Source of the DNA: an uncultured Alphaproteobacteria bacterium
Lineage (GTDB): Bacteria; Pseudomonadota; Alphaproteobacteria; UBA7985; CAJQQZ01
Assembly: GCA_905480445.1 (NCBI GenBank)
Contig: CAJQQJ010000058.1
Span: forward strand, 1 to 16,617
Direction of reading: 5' to 3'
Length of the DNA stretch: 16,617 nucleotides
The notes beneath the pieces are model-generated. The model was not told the origin of the DNA. It saw nothing but the letters and a program-made list of their open reading frames with translations, and searched no databases. Positions 1 through 7,373 of this stretch are shown piece after piece. Made by a program: the position numbers and the translations under genes. Within the stretch, counting starts at the first letter, position 1. Each line of letters opens with the position of its first letter.

Positions 1-40
1 GAGTACAAAAACGCATAAGTCCACGCGTTTATTAGGTTTG

Positions 41-69
41 GGGGTTTCGACGGCTATCGTCGGAGCCCC
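41..69 (+). terminator. Strong RNA hairpin, possible terminator or leader structure
   Basis: Arms 41-52 and 58-69 pair over 12 positions around a five-base loop (GCTAT): four G-C pairs, a central stretch with two G-U wobbles, and five Watson-Crick pairs next to the loop. The wobbles become A/C mismatches on the other strand, so the structure favours a + strand transcript. The following bases (TACTTATTCT) are only moderately T-rich, so this is either a weak terminator of a gene to the left of the window or a leader element of the downstream operon. Confidence 0.4.
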
Positions 70-161
70 TACTTATTCTACTGAGAAACATGTCCGATAT
101 TAATACACCAAAAAAGCGCAAGCGCATTAATCTCTACGCTCATAGAGAAAGTAAAGCGTCG

Positions 162-1127
162 ATGAGTCAGAACCAACCCATCTCATCTGTCTTGGTCATC
201 AACAACAGTCGAGAGGAAATCGAACCAGCCTTGGCATCAATCAAAGACAACTTTCAGATTTCTTATGCCGTTCGCGAAGAAGAAATCGCACCTGCTCTAG
301 AAAAGGCTCAGCCCCAAGCCATCTTCTCTATGTCGCAATCAACCTTCCCTGGATCAGCTCAACGAATAGCCATCGACTTCCCAACCGTTAGATGGTTTCA
401 CGTCTCTGGCTCTGGCTACGAATACATCCTACCTTGGGATCAGAAACGCGTAACCGTCACAAATGGACATGGCGTATTGGCACCCTTTCTGGCTGAAATG
501 GCACTAGGTGCCATCTTGATGCTCAATTGCAATTTCTTGAGCTATGGTAAACAGCAAAGGCGCAAACATTGGGAGCGGTTGTTCTTTAAGCCACTTGCAG
601 GCCAGACACTGTTGATTGTTGGGCTTGGTGCCATCGGGGCCTTGGTTGCGGAAAAGGCGAAGAGCCAAGGCATGAGGGTCATTGCGACCCGACGAACACC
701 CCAACTCCATCCTCAGGTTGATAAAGTTTACGGTGACGACAAACTGTCGGAACTGTTAGGCGAGGCCGATTTTGTGTCGCTGCACGTGCGGCTGTCGGAG
801 GCAACAAAGCATCTGTTCAACGCTGATATGTTGGCAAGAATGAAATCTGGTTCCTTCCTGATTAACACCTCCAGAGGGCCTGTTGTAGACGAGGCCGCTT
901 TGTTTGAAGCCCTGGCCAATAAACATCTGGCTGGTGCTTATCTGGACGTATTTGAGACCGAGCCCTTGCCGCAAACCAGTCCGCTTTGGGATATGCCGAA
1001 CGTCATCGTCACGCCACATGCCTCAGACAATGTCAACGATTGGACTCACCGCTGCACGGCTGTTTTTGTCGAGAACCTCCTGCGTTGGAATCGAGGTGCG
1101 ACGTTGAGGAACTTGGTTCATCCATGA
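162..1127 (+). CDS. D-2-hydroxyacid dehydrogenase (NAD(P)-dependent)
   Basis: A cytoplasmic oxidoreductase of the D-isomer-specific 2-hydroxyacid dehydrogenase family, which interconverts a 2-oxoacid and a D-2-hydroxyacid with NAD(P)H. With the start at 162 it has 321 residues, normal for the family. The Rossmann motif GLGAIG lies at residues 154-159. The catalytic set is visible: Arg238 in NTSRGP, Glu267 in FETEPLP and His286 in TPHAS. An earlier ATG at 90 would add 24 basic residues (KKRKR) that do not look like the family N-terminus, so 162 is preferred. The stop overlaps the next start (ATGA, 1124-1127). It is first in a five-gene operon for an aromatic acyl-CoA; its substrate there is unknown, perhaps a late ring-cleavage or side-chain 2-oxoacid. 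Confidence 0.85.
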   Translation: MSQNQPISSVLVINNSREEIEPALASIKDNFQISYAVREEEIAPALEKAQPQAIFSMSQSTFPGSAQRIAIDFPTVRWFHVSGSGYEYILPWDQKRVTVTNGHGVLAPFLAEMALGAILMLNCNFLSYGKQQRRKHWERLFFKPLAGQTLLIVGLGAIGALVAEKAKSQGMRVIATRRTPQLHPQVDKVYGDDKLSELLGEADFVSLHVRLSEATKHLFNADMLARMKSGSFLINTSRGPVVDEAALFEALANKHLAGAYLDVFETEPLPQTSPLWDMPNVIVTPHASDNVNDWTHRCTAVFVENLLRWNRGATLRNLVHP

Positions 1128-2263
1128 AGAAGGTCGCGATTATAGGCGCTGGACCAGCGGGTCTTTACGCAAGCATCTTGCTGAAACGCCTGCGTCCAGA
1201 TTTAGAGGTTTCCCTCTTTGAGCAAAACAAGGCAAACGCCACCTTTGGCTTTGGTGTTGTTTTTTCCGATCAAGCCTTAGCTTTCTTGCGTGAAGACGAC
1301 CCCGAAACTGCAGATCTGATCGAGCCGGCAATGCTTCGTTGGTCCAACATTGAAGTGGCGCACAAGGGGCAAAGCATTGCGATTGATGGGATTGGTTTCG
1401 CAGCGATAGAGCGATTGAAGCTGCTTCAGCTCTTGCAGCAACGTGCCAGTGAATTAGGAATCAAACCGAGCTATCAAACCACAATTAGAACTTTAGAAGA
1501 CCTAGGTGACGCCGACCTTATCATTGGTGCCGATGGGCTAAACTCAATGGTGCGAAAGAGTGACTCAAAGGCCTTTGGTGAAAGAGTTTCTGAACTGGAT
1601 AATGTATTCATTTGGTTCGGCGCTGAGCGGGAGTTCAATGCTCTCACCCAAACCTTCGTCGAAACCCCCATCGGCAAGATGAACGCCCACCACTATCCTT
1701 ACAAGTCAGGCCGCTCCACTTTTATCATTGAGATGGCGGCGCAGACCTTTGAGCGATCTGGTCTCGCTTACCGTACAGAAGACGAGAGTAAATCGGAGTG
1801 CGAGTCCTACTTCAAAGACGCCTTAAATGGCGCGCGCCTCGTTGCCAACAATTCCACTTGGCGGCAGTTTCCGAAACTGAGTTGCGAGCACTTTTTCAAC
1901 GGTAATCAAGTGTTAGTAGGCGACGCACTTCACACTGCACATTTCTCGATCGGCTCTGGAACAAGGCTGGCGCTTGAGGATGTTGTTGCTTTGATGAAAG
2001 CATTGCGCGATGCCGATTGGCAAATCGGTGAGGCGCTGCCAGCTTATCAACAAACCCGAAAACCCATTCTCGACAAAATCACTAATGCGGCTAATGCTTC
2101 GGCGGCTTGGTATGAAAGCTATGAAAGCCACATGGAATTGCAACCTTGGGAATTCGCATTAAGCTACATTCGAAGGGCAGGCCGCATCAAATCAGATCGA
2201 TTAAGGACCATGGCGCCAGAGTTTACGACGGCATTAGAACAACAAGGAATTGACCTGGAATGA
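1124..2263 (+). CDS. FAD-dependent aryl-CoA-type monooxygenase (salicylyl-/2-aminobenzoyl-CoA hydroxylase-like)
   Basis: A class A flavoprotein monooxygenase of 379 residues. The FAD-binding GxGxxG (GAGPAG) is at residues 8-13, the DG motif (GADGLNS) at 135-141 and the GD motif (GDALHTAH) at 266-273. The N-terminal pattern (FGFGVVFSD near residue 41) resembles the hydroxylases that act on CoA-bound aromatics: salicylyl-CoA 5-hydroxylase, the N-terminal half of 2-aminobenzoyl-CoA monooxygenase/reductase, and 4-hydroxybenzoyl-CoA 1-hydroxylase. Unlike the 2-aminobenzoyl-CoA enzyme it ends without a C-terminal Old-Yellow-Enzyme domain. The start at 1124 overlaps the previous stop (ATGA), and its own stop overlaps the CoA-ligase start in the same way. 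This fits hydroxylation of the ligase product. The exact substrate cannot be read from the sequence. Confidence 0.8.
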   Translation: MKKVAIIGAGPAGLYASILLKRLRPDLEVSLFEQNKANATFGFGVVFSDQALAFLREDDPETADLIEPAMLRWSNIEVAHKGQSIAIDGIGFAAIERLKLLQLLQQRASELGIKPSYQTTIRTLEDLGDADLIIGADGLNSMVRKSDSKAFGERVSELDNVFIWFGAEREFNALTQTFVETPIGKMNAHHYPYKSGRSTFIIEMAAQTFERSGLAYRTEDESKSECESYFKDALNGARLVANNSTWRQFPKLSCEHFFNGNQVLVGDALHTAHFSIGSGTRLALEDVVALMKALRDADWQIGEALPAYQQTRKPILDKITNAANASAAWYESYESHMELQPWEFALSYIRRAGRIKSDRLRTMAPEFTTALEQQGIDLE

Positions 2264-3822
2264 GCCAGAAAAAAATCGCTGCCTTGGCGGAAACGGCGGG
2301 GTTCGAACTGCCATCAGTTTACAACGCCTCTAGACTTCTTTGGGATAACCTGCCCCAACGTGGTCAAAACTTGGCAGTCCTTTCTGACTCCGGTTCCTGG
2401 ACCTACCAAGATCTCGCATATGAGGCGTCACGTGTTGGCAACTGCCTGCTGGAATCTGGGTGCCTTGTCGGCGACCGAGTCCTCCTCTTTATGGATGATG
2501 AACCCGCCTACCCAGCGGCTATCATGGGTTCCATGCGAGCAGGATTAGTGCCCGTTTTGATCAACACACTTTCTCCACCAGACCTCATCCAATTCTATCT
2601 CGAAGACTCCTCAGCCACCGCAGCGGTTGTATCGAGCGACTTCGCCAATTTGTTCCAGGCATCAACGAGCAAGAACTCAAAATGCAAGACCGTCTTAGTT
2701 TCCGATCCAAGTAATCAACCTTGGTCTAAGTTTTCAACCGAACTGTTGGAACAGCTAACGCAACGTCAGGATATGGCTTTTTGGATGTATTCTTCCGGCT
2801 CAACCGGTCGGCCGAAAGGTGTCGTCCACAAGCATGAAGATGCTGCTTACACTGCGGCCACCTACGCCAAAGACATCCTCAAAATCGGAGAGGACGACAT
2901 CTGTTTTTCTGTGCCGAAGATTTTCTTTGCTTATGGCTTCGGCAATTCAATCACCTTCCCTTTTTCAGTCGGGGCAGCCTCTGTTCTGCTTTCTGGTCGA
3001 CCAGAACCTGTTGGCATTTTCGAGCATATTAGACGGCACAAACCCACACTCTTCTTTGGGCTGCCGACGCTCTACACCGCGCTCAGTCATCATGAAGCCG
3101 CAGACGAAGCGGACTTTTCTTCCGTTCGGCTCTGCCTTTCTGCCGCTGAAGTACTTTCAGAAGACATTGCCTCTGCTTGGCGAGGCCGTTTTGGCCATTC
3201 CATCATCGAAGGCCTAGGCTCAACCGAGATGCTACACATCTATCTTTCCAATAGGCAAGACGGTCAAAAGGTTGGCTCTGCCGGCAAGGCGGTTCCAGGT
3301 TATGCAATAAAGCTCGTAGACACAGAAGGTATAGAAGCCCCAACTGGCGAAGAAGGCGTTATGCATGTCTGTGGCTTGTCAGGCGCTGAGTATTACTGGG
3401 GTCGCCCGGACAAAACAGCCGAGACAATGTTGGACGGTTGGCTCAACACGGATGATCGTTTCACCTGCGATGAAGAAGGCTTCCATTTTTTCAAAGGGCG
3501 CGCCAATGACTTGATTAAAGTCTCGGGTCAATGGGTCTACCCTCTAGAAATAGAGCATGCGCTTAACGAGCATCCCGCCGTTCAAGAGTCCTGCGTCCTT
3601 GCGGTCGAGCTACCAGACAAGCGACTTACGCTGCAAGCCTGGATCGCGCTCACGGCTGATCAACAACCAACAGATGATCTGAAGAAAGAGCTGCAATCTT
3701 TTTGCAAAAAAGCCCTGCTGCCGCACAAGTATCCCCGCTCGATTGACTTCTTGGACAGGCTACCCAAAACAGGGACCGATAAGATTGATCGACAGGCACT
3801 AAAGAGGCGAGGCCCGTCATGA
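2260..3822 (+). CDS. Benzoate-CoA ligase family protein (aryl-CoA synthetase)
   Basis: An ANL-superfamily AMP-forming acid:CoA ligase of 520 residues, a usual length for benzoate-CoA ligases. The phosphate-binding motif YSSGSTGRPKG lies at 177-187, followed by VVHKHED and KIFFAYGFGNS (221-230), typical of the benzoate/2-aminobenzoate/4-hydroxybenzoate ligase branch. The A5-type motif GLGSTEMLHI is at 318-327, the ribose-binding Asp in NTDDRF near 399, and the adenylation Lys in KTGTDKIDRQ at 507. It probably converts an aromatic acid, ATP and CoA to aryl-CoA, AMP and PPi in the cytoplasm. ATGA overlaps tie it to the monooxygenase before it and the flavin-binding protein after it, so its product is presumably the monooxygenase substrate. 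Ring substituents cannot be deduced here. Confidence 0.88.
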   Translation: MSQKKIAALAETAGFELPSVYNASRLLWDNLPQRGQNLAVLSDSGSWTYQDLAYEASRVGNCLLESGCLVGDRVLLFMDDEPAYPAAIMGSMRAGLVPVLINTLSPPDLIQFYLEDSSATAAVVSSDFANLFQASTSKNSKCKTVLVSDPSNQPWSKFSTELLEQLTQRQDMAFWMYSSGSTGRPKGVVHKHEDAAYTAATYAKDILKIGEDDICFSVPKIFFAYGFGNSITFPFSVGAASVLLSGRPEPVGIFEHIRRHKPTLFFGLPTLYTALSHHEAADEADFSSVRLCLSAAEVLSEDIASAWRGRFGHSIIEGLGSTEMLHIYLSNRQDGQKVGSAGKAVPGYAIKLVDTEGIEAPTGEEGVMHVCGLSGAEYYWGRPDKTAETMLDGWLNTDDRFTCDEEGFHFFKGRANDLIKVSGQWVYPLEIEHALNEHPAVQESCVLAVELPDKRLTLQAWIALTADQQPTDDLKKELQSFCKKALLPHKYPRSIDFLDRLPKTGTDKIDRQALKRRGPS

Positions 3823-4427
3823 ATGAGGGTCCAACTTTCGTTACCGACATAGCCTTCAGTAACTCCGTTAAGAAGGTGCAAGAAAGACTAGGCAGTAGAG
3901 CTGCTATGGCCTGGTTAGAGCAAAGCCAACGCTGGCTCACTAACATCACTCCTGAACTTGCTAAGTTCCTACAAATGCGAACCTCGATTTACTTTAGTTC
4001 TGCCAGTGCCGATGGTCAGCCCTACATGCAACATCGCGGTGGGCCTCCTGGTTTCATCCGAATCATCGATGACAAGACTCTCGAGTTAGACGACTACCCT
4101 GGCAACGGCCAGTACATCAGCAATGGAAATCTCGCAGAAAATGACCGCGCTTTTATTTTCGCTATGGATTACGAGCAAAAGCAAAGGATCAAGCTATGGG
4201 GTCGGGCGAAGTTTTTGGATTTAAATGCGCCCAAAAAGGCTTACGGCCCAATCCAAGTCATAAGGATATTACGCTTTGAGCTCGAAGCTTGGGACGTCAA
4301 TTGCAAGTCTCATTTACCAGACTTCTACCGTCGTGAGACAGTAGAGCTCGCTACCAAAAAGATGGCCGGTCGGATCGCTGAACTGGAAGCAGAAGTCACA
4401 AGGCTGCGAAAAGCTCTCAACAACTAA
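3819..4427 (+). CDS. COG3576-type FMN-binding protein (pyridoxamine 5'-phosphate oxidase-like fold)
   Basis: A predicted flavin-nucleotide-binding protein of 202 residues with the split-barrel fold. The family signature is clear: YFSSASADGQPYMQHRGGPPGF (in part at 58-79), then DDYPGNGQYIS (91-101), GNLAEN (103-108) and IKLWGRA (124-130), and a late EAWDVNC (156-162). Residues about 176-201 are Leu/Glu/Lys-rich and look like a short coiled coil. Biochemistry of this family is scant; members bind FMN or related flavins and no substrate is assigned. The position immediately after an aryl-CoA ligase and a flavin monooxygenase, with an ATGA overlap, suggests a flavin reductase or a reductase acting on the hydroxylated CoA thioester. 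That role is inference. Confidence 0.78.
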   Translation: MNEGPTFVTDIAFSNSVKKVQERLGSRAAMAWLEQSQRWLTNITPELAKFLQMRTSIYFSSASADGQPYMQHRGGPPGFIRIIDDKTLELDDYPGNGQYISNGNLAENDRAFIFAMDYEQKQRIKLWGRAKFLDLNAPKKAYGPIQVIRILRFELEAWDVNCKSHLPDFYRRETVELATKKMAGRIAELEAEVTRLRKALNN

Positions 4428-4442
4428 CCAAGGACCCCAACG

Positions 4443-4832
4443 ATGTTCGCACACCTTTCTCTCGGCATAAAAGACATCAAAAAATCACTGGCCTTTTATG
4501 ATCCAGTCATGAAAGCTTTGGGGTATGACCGACTATTCGGAGCAGAAGAAGAAGAGTTTATGGCCTACGGTCCAGAGGAACCTTTCTTCATTATCAACCG
4601 ACCTTTGAACGAAGACGGTCCAGAGCCCACGGCCACGAATGGCACTCATATCTGTTTCAAAGCACCGTCCAAAGAGGCCGTTGATGCTTTTCAAAAAATC
4701 GCGCTGGAAAAGGGTGGCACCAGCGACGGCGAACCAGGCCTTAGACCACATTACAATGCGGCCTACTACGCAGCCTTCGTCTTTGATCCTGATAGCAATA
4801 AACTTGAGGCTGTTTGCTACGTAAAGACTTAG
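4443..4832 (+). CDS. VOC (glyoxalase/bleomycin resistance/dioxygenase fold) protein
   Basis: A single-unit VOC protein of 129 residues. Candidate metal ligands sit where the fold expects them: His4 on the first strand (AHLSLG), His69 in GTHICF, and Glu122 in DPDSNKLEAVC, the last being the hallmark of the family C-terminus. It starts 15 bases after the preceding stop, with AAGGA upstream as ribosome binding site, and appears to be the last gene of the operon. VOC proteins include isomerases, epimerases, thiol transferases and extradiol dioxygenases; a two-repeat dioxygenase is excluded by length. In this operon it could act on a hydroxylated or ring-opened intermediate, but nothing in the sequence fixes that. 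Confidence 0.78.
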   Translation: MFAHLSLGIKDIKKSLAFYDPVMKALGYDRLFGAEEEEFMAYGPEEPFFIINRPLNEDGPEPTATNGTHICFKAPSKEAVDAFQKIALEKGGTSDGEPGLRPHYNAAYYAAFVFDPDSNKLEAVCYVKT

Positions 4833-4918
4833 TCCGCCCACAAATTGCCTTAGCTCGGTCGCAATTTCGACTTGTCATTGACAGAAGAAACAGCCTTTTA
4901 GTCAGGGTTGTTACTTCC

Positions 4919-5524
4919 ATGTTCTTACGTCGATTGCTGCCAGTTTTTTGTTTGCTTAGTTCAGTGACTTTTTCAGCGGGAGTGGCTATTGCCAACGACT
5001 TTGCAAGCAAGCTAGTAGCGGCAGCCAAATTACAAATCGGCGTGACGACTATCTACGACCCCAGCTATGTTTCTCTGACTTTTCCAATGGGCGATATTTT
5101 GAGAGAAAGAGGTGTTTGTTCTGATGTTTTGATAAGGGCGTTACGCGATAGCCACGGTGTGGATCTACAAGCCCTCGTTAACCAAGACATGAAAAGCGCT
5201 TTTTCATCCTATCCAAGGATTTGGGGTCTCAAAACAACGGATCGATCAATCGATCACCGTCGGGTCTATAACCTTCAGAGACTCTTCGAGCGTAAGGGTT
5301 ATGCCGTCCCAACAAGCCTGCTTTCCGATGACTACTTACCAGGCGATATTGTCACTTGGATGTTGCCCGGTAACTTGCCTCATTTGGGCATTGTGTCTGA
5401 CGAGAAGGCGCTATGGACCAGCCGACCACTGATCATCCACAACATAGGCGCAGGAACAAAGGAAGAGGATCGTTTGTTTGATTTTGAAATAGTAGGTCAT
5501 TATCGCCTAAAGCCAACCCTCTGA
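4919..5524 (+). CDS. DUF1287 family exported protein
   Basis: With the start at 4919 the product has 201 residues beginning with a signal peptide: positive MFLRR, a hydrophobic stretch to about residue 24, and a plausible cleavage after AIA at residues 23-25/26. An upstream in-frame start at 4814 lies inside the preceding gene and would bury the signal, so it was not used. DUF1287 landmarks are present: RGVCSDV with Cys67, IDHRRVYNLQ (111-120), PGDIVTW (141-147), LPHLGIVSD with His155 (153-161), and a final GHYR. The Cys/His pair resembles NlpC/P60-like cell-wall hydrolases, so a periplasmic amidase- or peptidase-like activity is plausible but unproven. It lies 86 bases after the aryl-CoA operon and has no obvious link to it. 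Confidence 0.78.
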   Translation: MFLRRLLPVFCLLSSVTFSAGVAIANDFASKLVAAAKLQIGVTTIYDPSYVSLTFPMGDILRERGVCSDVLIRALRDSHGVDLQALVNQDMKSAFSSYPRIWGLKTTDRSIDHRRVYNLQRLFERKGYAVPTSLLSDDYLPGDIVTWMLPGNLPHLGIVSDEKALWTSRPLIIHNIGAGTKEEDRLFDFEIVGHYRLKPTL

Positions 5525-5613
5525 CCGTCGACATAGAGAACTTGCAATCGTGCTCATTCTTACGCCTGCCGCTGGACAAATCTCCAGGGTTTGGGGCATA
5601 GTCGAGGGAACTT

Positions 5614-5620
5614 GAGGAAA
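5614..5620 (+). promoter_or_regulatory. Ribosome binding site deciding a GTG start
   Basis: GAGGAAA ends six bases before the GTG at 5627. It supports that codon as the start of the DUF1989 gene. Confidence 0.6.
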
Positions 5621-5626
5621 GTTTAA

Positions 5627-6226
5627 GTGTCAAACCAAGAAATTCTTACTGTCCCTGCTAGGCGCGGACGCGCTGTTCGACTGAACGCTGGGCAATCGTT
5701 GAAGATTATTAATACGCACGGCCACCAAGTTGTCGACTTCTGGGCCTTCAGCACGGAGGACATGTCAGAGTTTCTTTCAATGGAACACTTGCGGGCCACG
5801 CTGACCACGATTTTCCCACAAGCAGGACACGGTCTCATCGGCAACCGGCGGCGAGCCATTATGGATTTTGTCGAAGATACCTCACCCGGTGTCCATGACA
5901 CAATCATGGCGGCTTGTGATAACTACCGTTATGGTTTGCTTGGTTGCACGGAGTATCACGATAACTGCACAGATAATTTGAAGGCTGCCATGCGCGCCAT
6001 TGGGTTAGAAGCGCCAGAAGTTCCCAGCCCGCTAAACATCTGGATGAACATTCCAGTGGCACCAGACGGCGCAACAACCTGGGGTGAACCAGTTTCAAAA
6101 GCTGGAGATTACGTTGTACTAAAGGCCTTGATTGACGTGGTTGCAGTCATGTCTTGTTGTCCACAAGATATCTTGCCAGTGAACGCAGGTGCGCCAACAG
6201 AAGTACATTTTCAAGTCCTTAATTAG
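5627..6226 (+). CDS. DUF1989 (urea carboxylase-associated) family protein
   Basis: A cytoplasmic protein of 199 residues with a GTG start and a good ribosome binding site. Family blocks are clear and in order: GHQVVDFWAF (32-41), SMEHLRA (51-57), HDTIMAACD (90-98), YHDNCTDNL (110-118), PSPLNIWMN (133-141), and the long C-terminal block with CPQDILPVNAG (178-188). Members often sit beside urea or guanidine carboxylase genes as subunits, or act alone. No urea carboxylase, allophanate hydrolase or urea transporter is in this window, so this is a solo copy of unknown role. It converges on the next gene: its last four bases overlap the 3' end of the NMO-like gene, leaving no room for a terminator between them. 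Confidence 0.82.
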   Translation: MSNQEILTVPARRGRAVRLNAGQSLKIINTHGHQVVDFWAFSTEDMSEFLSMEHLRATLTTIFPQAGHGLIGNRRRAIMDFVEDTSPGVHDTIMAACDNYRYGLLGCTEYHDNCTDNLKAAMRAIGLEAPEVPSPLNIWMNIPVAPDGATTWGEPVSKAGDYVVLKALIDVVAVMSCCPQDILPVNAGAPTEVHFQVLN

Positions 6227-7365
6227 TTCCCAGAAAGTAAGTTTTCCAACCGCTCATAAGCAACTAGAAAGTCTTCTTTGAATTCCTGGACAATGGCCCC
6301 TGTTGATAAGCTGTGGTTCATTAGACCTACGCCTTGCCCAACCCAATAAGTTGCTAAGTCACTGGCTCCTTTGTGACCACTGGCAGAGAGTCGGTCTAGT
6401 TTGTGCAAAGCTGGTTCTGACACCAGGGTTTGCAACGGCATAGGCAAAGGAGATGGACTGTCTGGCTGTTCCCAAGCATCCGTCCAAGGCGATCTAAGTT
6501 GGCGCGAAGGTTTGCCGGTACGGCTCTTAGAGCGAACTGTAGCTCTGGATGTGGCCGCCAACATCTTCTCCTTAACGGCAGGTGACGTTTCAGCCTCAAC
6601 AGAGGTCAACCAGACTGAGCCACACCAAGCGCCAGCGGCTCCCATCGCCATCGAGGCTGCCATTTGGGAGCCTGTAACGATGCCACCAGCAGCAAGGACC
6701 GGCGTGTCACTCACCTCTTCTACGGCTCTCACGATTTCTGGGACCAGCACCATCGTCGACACGTCACCACAGTGACCACCCGCCTCTGTTCCCGCTGCTA
6801 TCAAAATGTCAACGCCAGCTGCCACTTGTCTGAGAGCGTGCTCCTTTGCACCTACTAAAGCCGCCACTGGAACATTGTGCTCTTTACCGAGATCAAGCAT
6901 GATTTGCGGTGGAATACCGAGTGCATTTGCAATCAATTTTATAGGGTGAGAAAAGGCGACCGCAAGCGAAGCCCGCGCACCTTTTTCTGAAAGGTTTTCT
7001 CTGAAGAAGAGATGTCCCTTTCGTTGGTCTTCAAGATCGTCCGTTTCAACGCCAAAATCCGTTAGAATAGAGGCGGCATAATCTTTGTGAGTTTGAGGCA
7101 CCATAGCCAGCAGCTGGTCATTGCTAACTTCTTCGCCTTTGCTTTCAAACTTATTGGGAACAATCAGATCCACGCCATATGGCTTGCCGCCAACATGATC
7201 GTCAATCCAGCTCAACTCACGATCCAACTCTTCAGGAGAGAGTGTAACCGCGCCAAGGACACCCATCCCACCAGCATTGGTGACAGCTGCCACTACGTCG
7301 CGGCAATGAGAGAAAGCAAAGAGTGGGAATTCTATACCCAGGCGCTGACAAAGTTTTGAGTTCAT
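6223..7365 (-). CDS. Nitronate monooxygenase-like FMN protein
   Basis: A TIM-barrel FMN protein of the 2-nitropropane dioxygenase/NMO family, 380 residues from the ATG at 7365. Visible motifs: NAGGMGVLGAV (30-40), GTEAGGHCG (192-200) with the expected catalytic His198, and APVLAAGGI-like PVLAAGGIVTG (222-232) for phosphate binding. A conserved-looking RTGKPSRQLRSPWTDAWE segment (282-299) suggests the branch often found with fatty-acid or steroid catabolism genes rather than true nitronate detoxifiers. A GTG at 7377 overlaps the upstream stop (GTGA), but the GAGGAG in the end of the upstream gene is 11 bases before the ATG at 7365 and too close to the GTG. It is last in the acyl-CoA carboxylase operon, so it may process an acyl- or enoyl-CoA; that is inference. 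Confidence 0.8.
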   Translation of the reverse strand: MNSKLCQRLGIEFPLFAFSHCRDVVAAVTNAGGMGVLGAVTLSPEELDRELSWIDDHVGGKPYGVDLIVPNKFESKGEEVSNDQLLAMVPQTHKDYAASILTDFGVETDDLEDQRKGHLFFRENLSEKGARASLAVAFSHPIKLIANALGIPPQIMLDLGKEHNVPVAALVGAKEHALRQVAAGVDILIAAGTEAGGHCGDVSTMVLVPEIVRAVEEVSDTPVLAAGGIVTGSQMAASMAMGAAGAWCGSVWLTSVEAETSPAVKEKMLAATSRATVRSKSRTGKPSRQLRSPWTDAWEQPDSPSPLPMPLQTLVSEPALHKLDRLSASGHKGASDLATYWVGQGVGLMNHSLSTGAIVQEFKEDFLVAYERLENLLSGN

Positions 7366-7373
7366 CCTGTTCG

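Noticed and set aside
90..161. N-terminal extension of the D-2-hydroxyacid dehydrogenase from ATG 90
   Set aside because: The 24 extra residues are basic and low in similarity to the family start, and the site has only a weak ribosome binding site. ATG 162 fits better.
4878..4906. TTGACA at 4878-4883 as promoter for the DUF1287 gene
   Set aside because: The -35 box is perfect, but no acceptable -10 box occurs at 15-19 bases.
4814..4918. Upstream start for the DUF1287 gene overlapping the VOC gene
   Set aside because: It would place 35 charged residues before an obvious signal peptide; the ATG at 4919 directly precedes that signal.
5525..5626. Guanidine or urea-related riboswitch ahead of the DUF1989 gene
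   Set aside because: The family association prompted a look, but none of the ykkC-class consensus segments I know could be matched.
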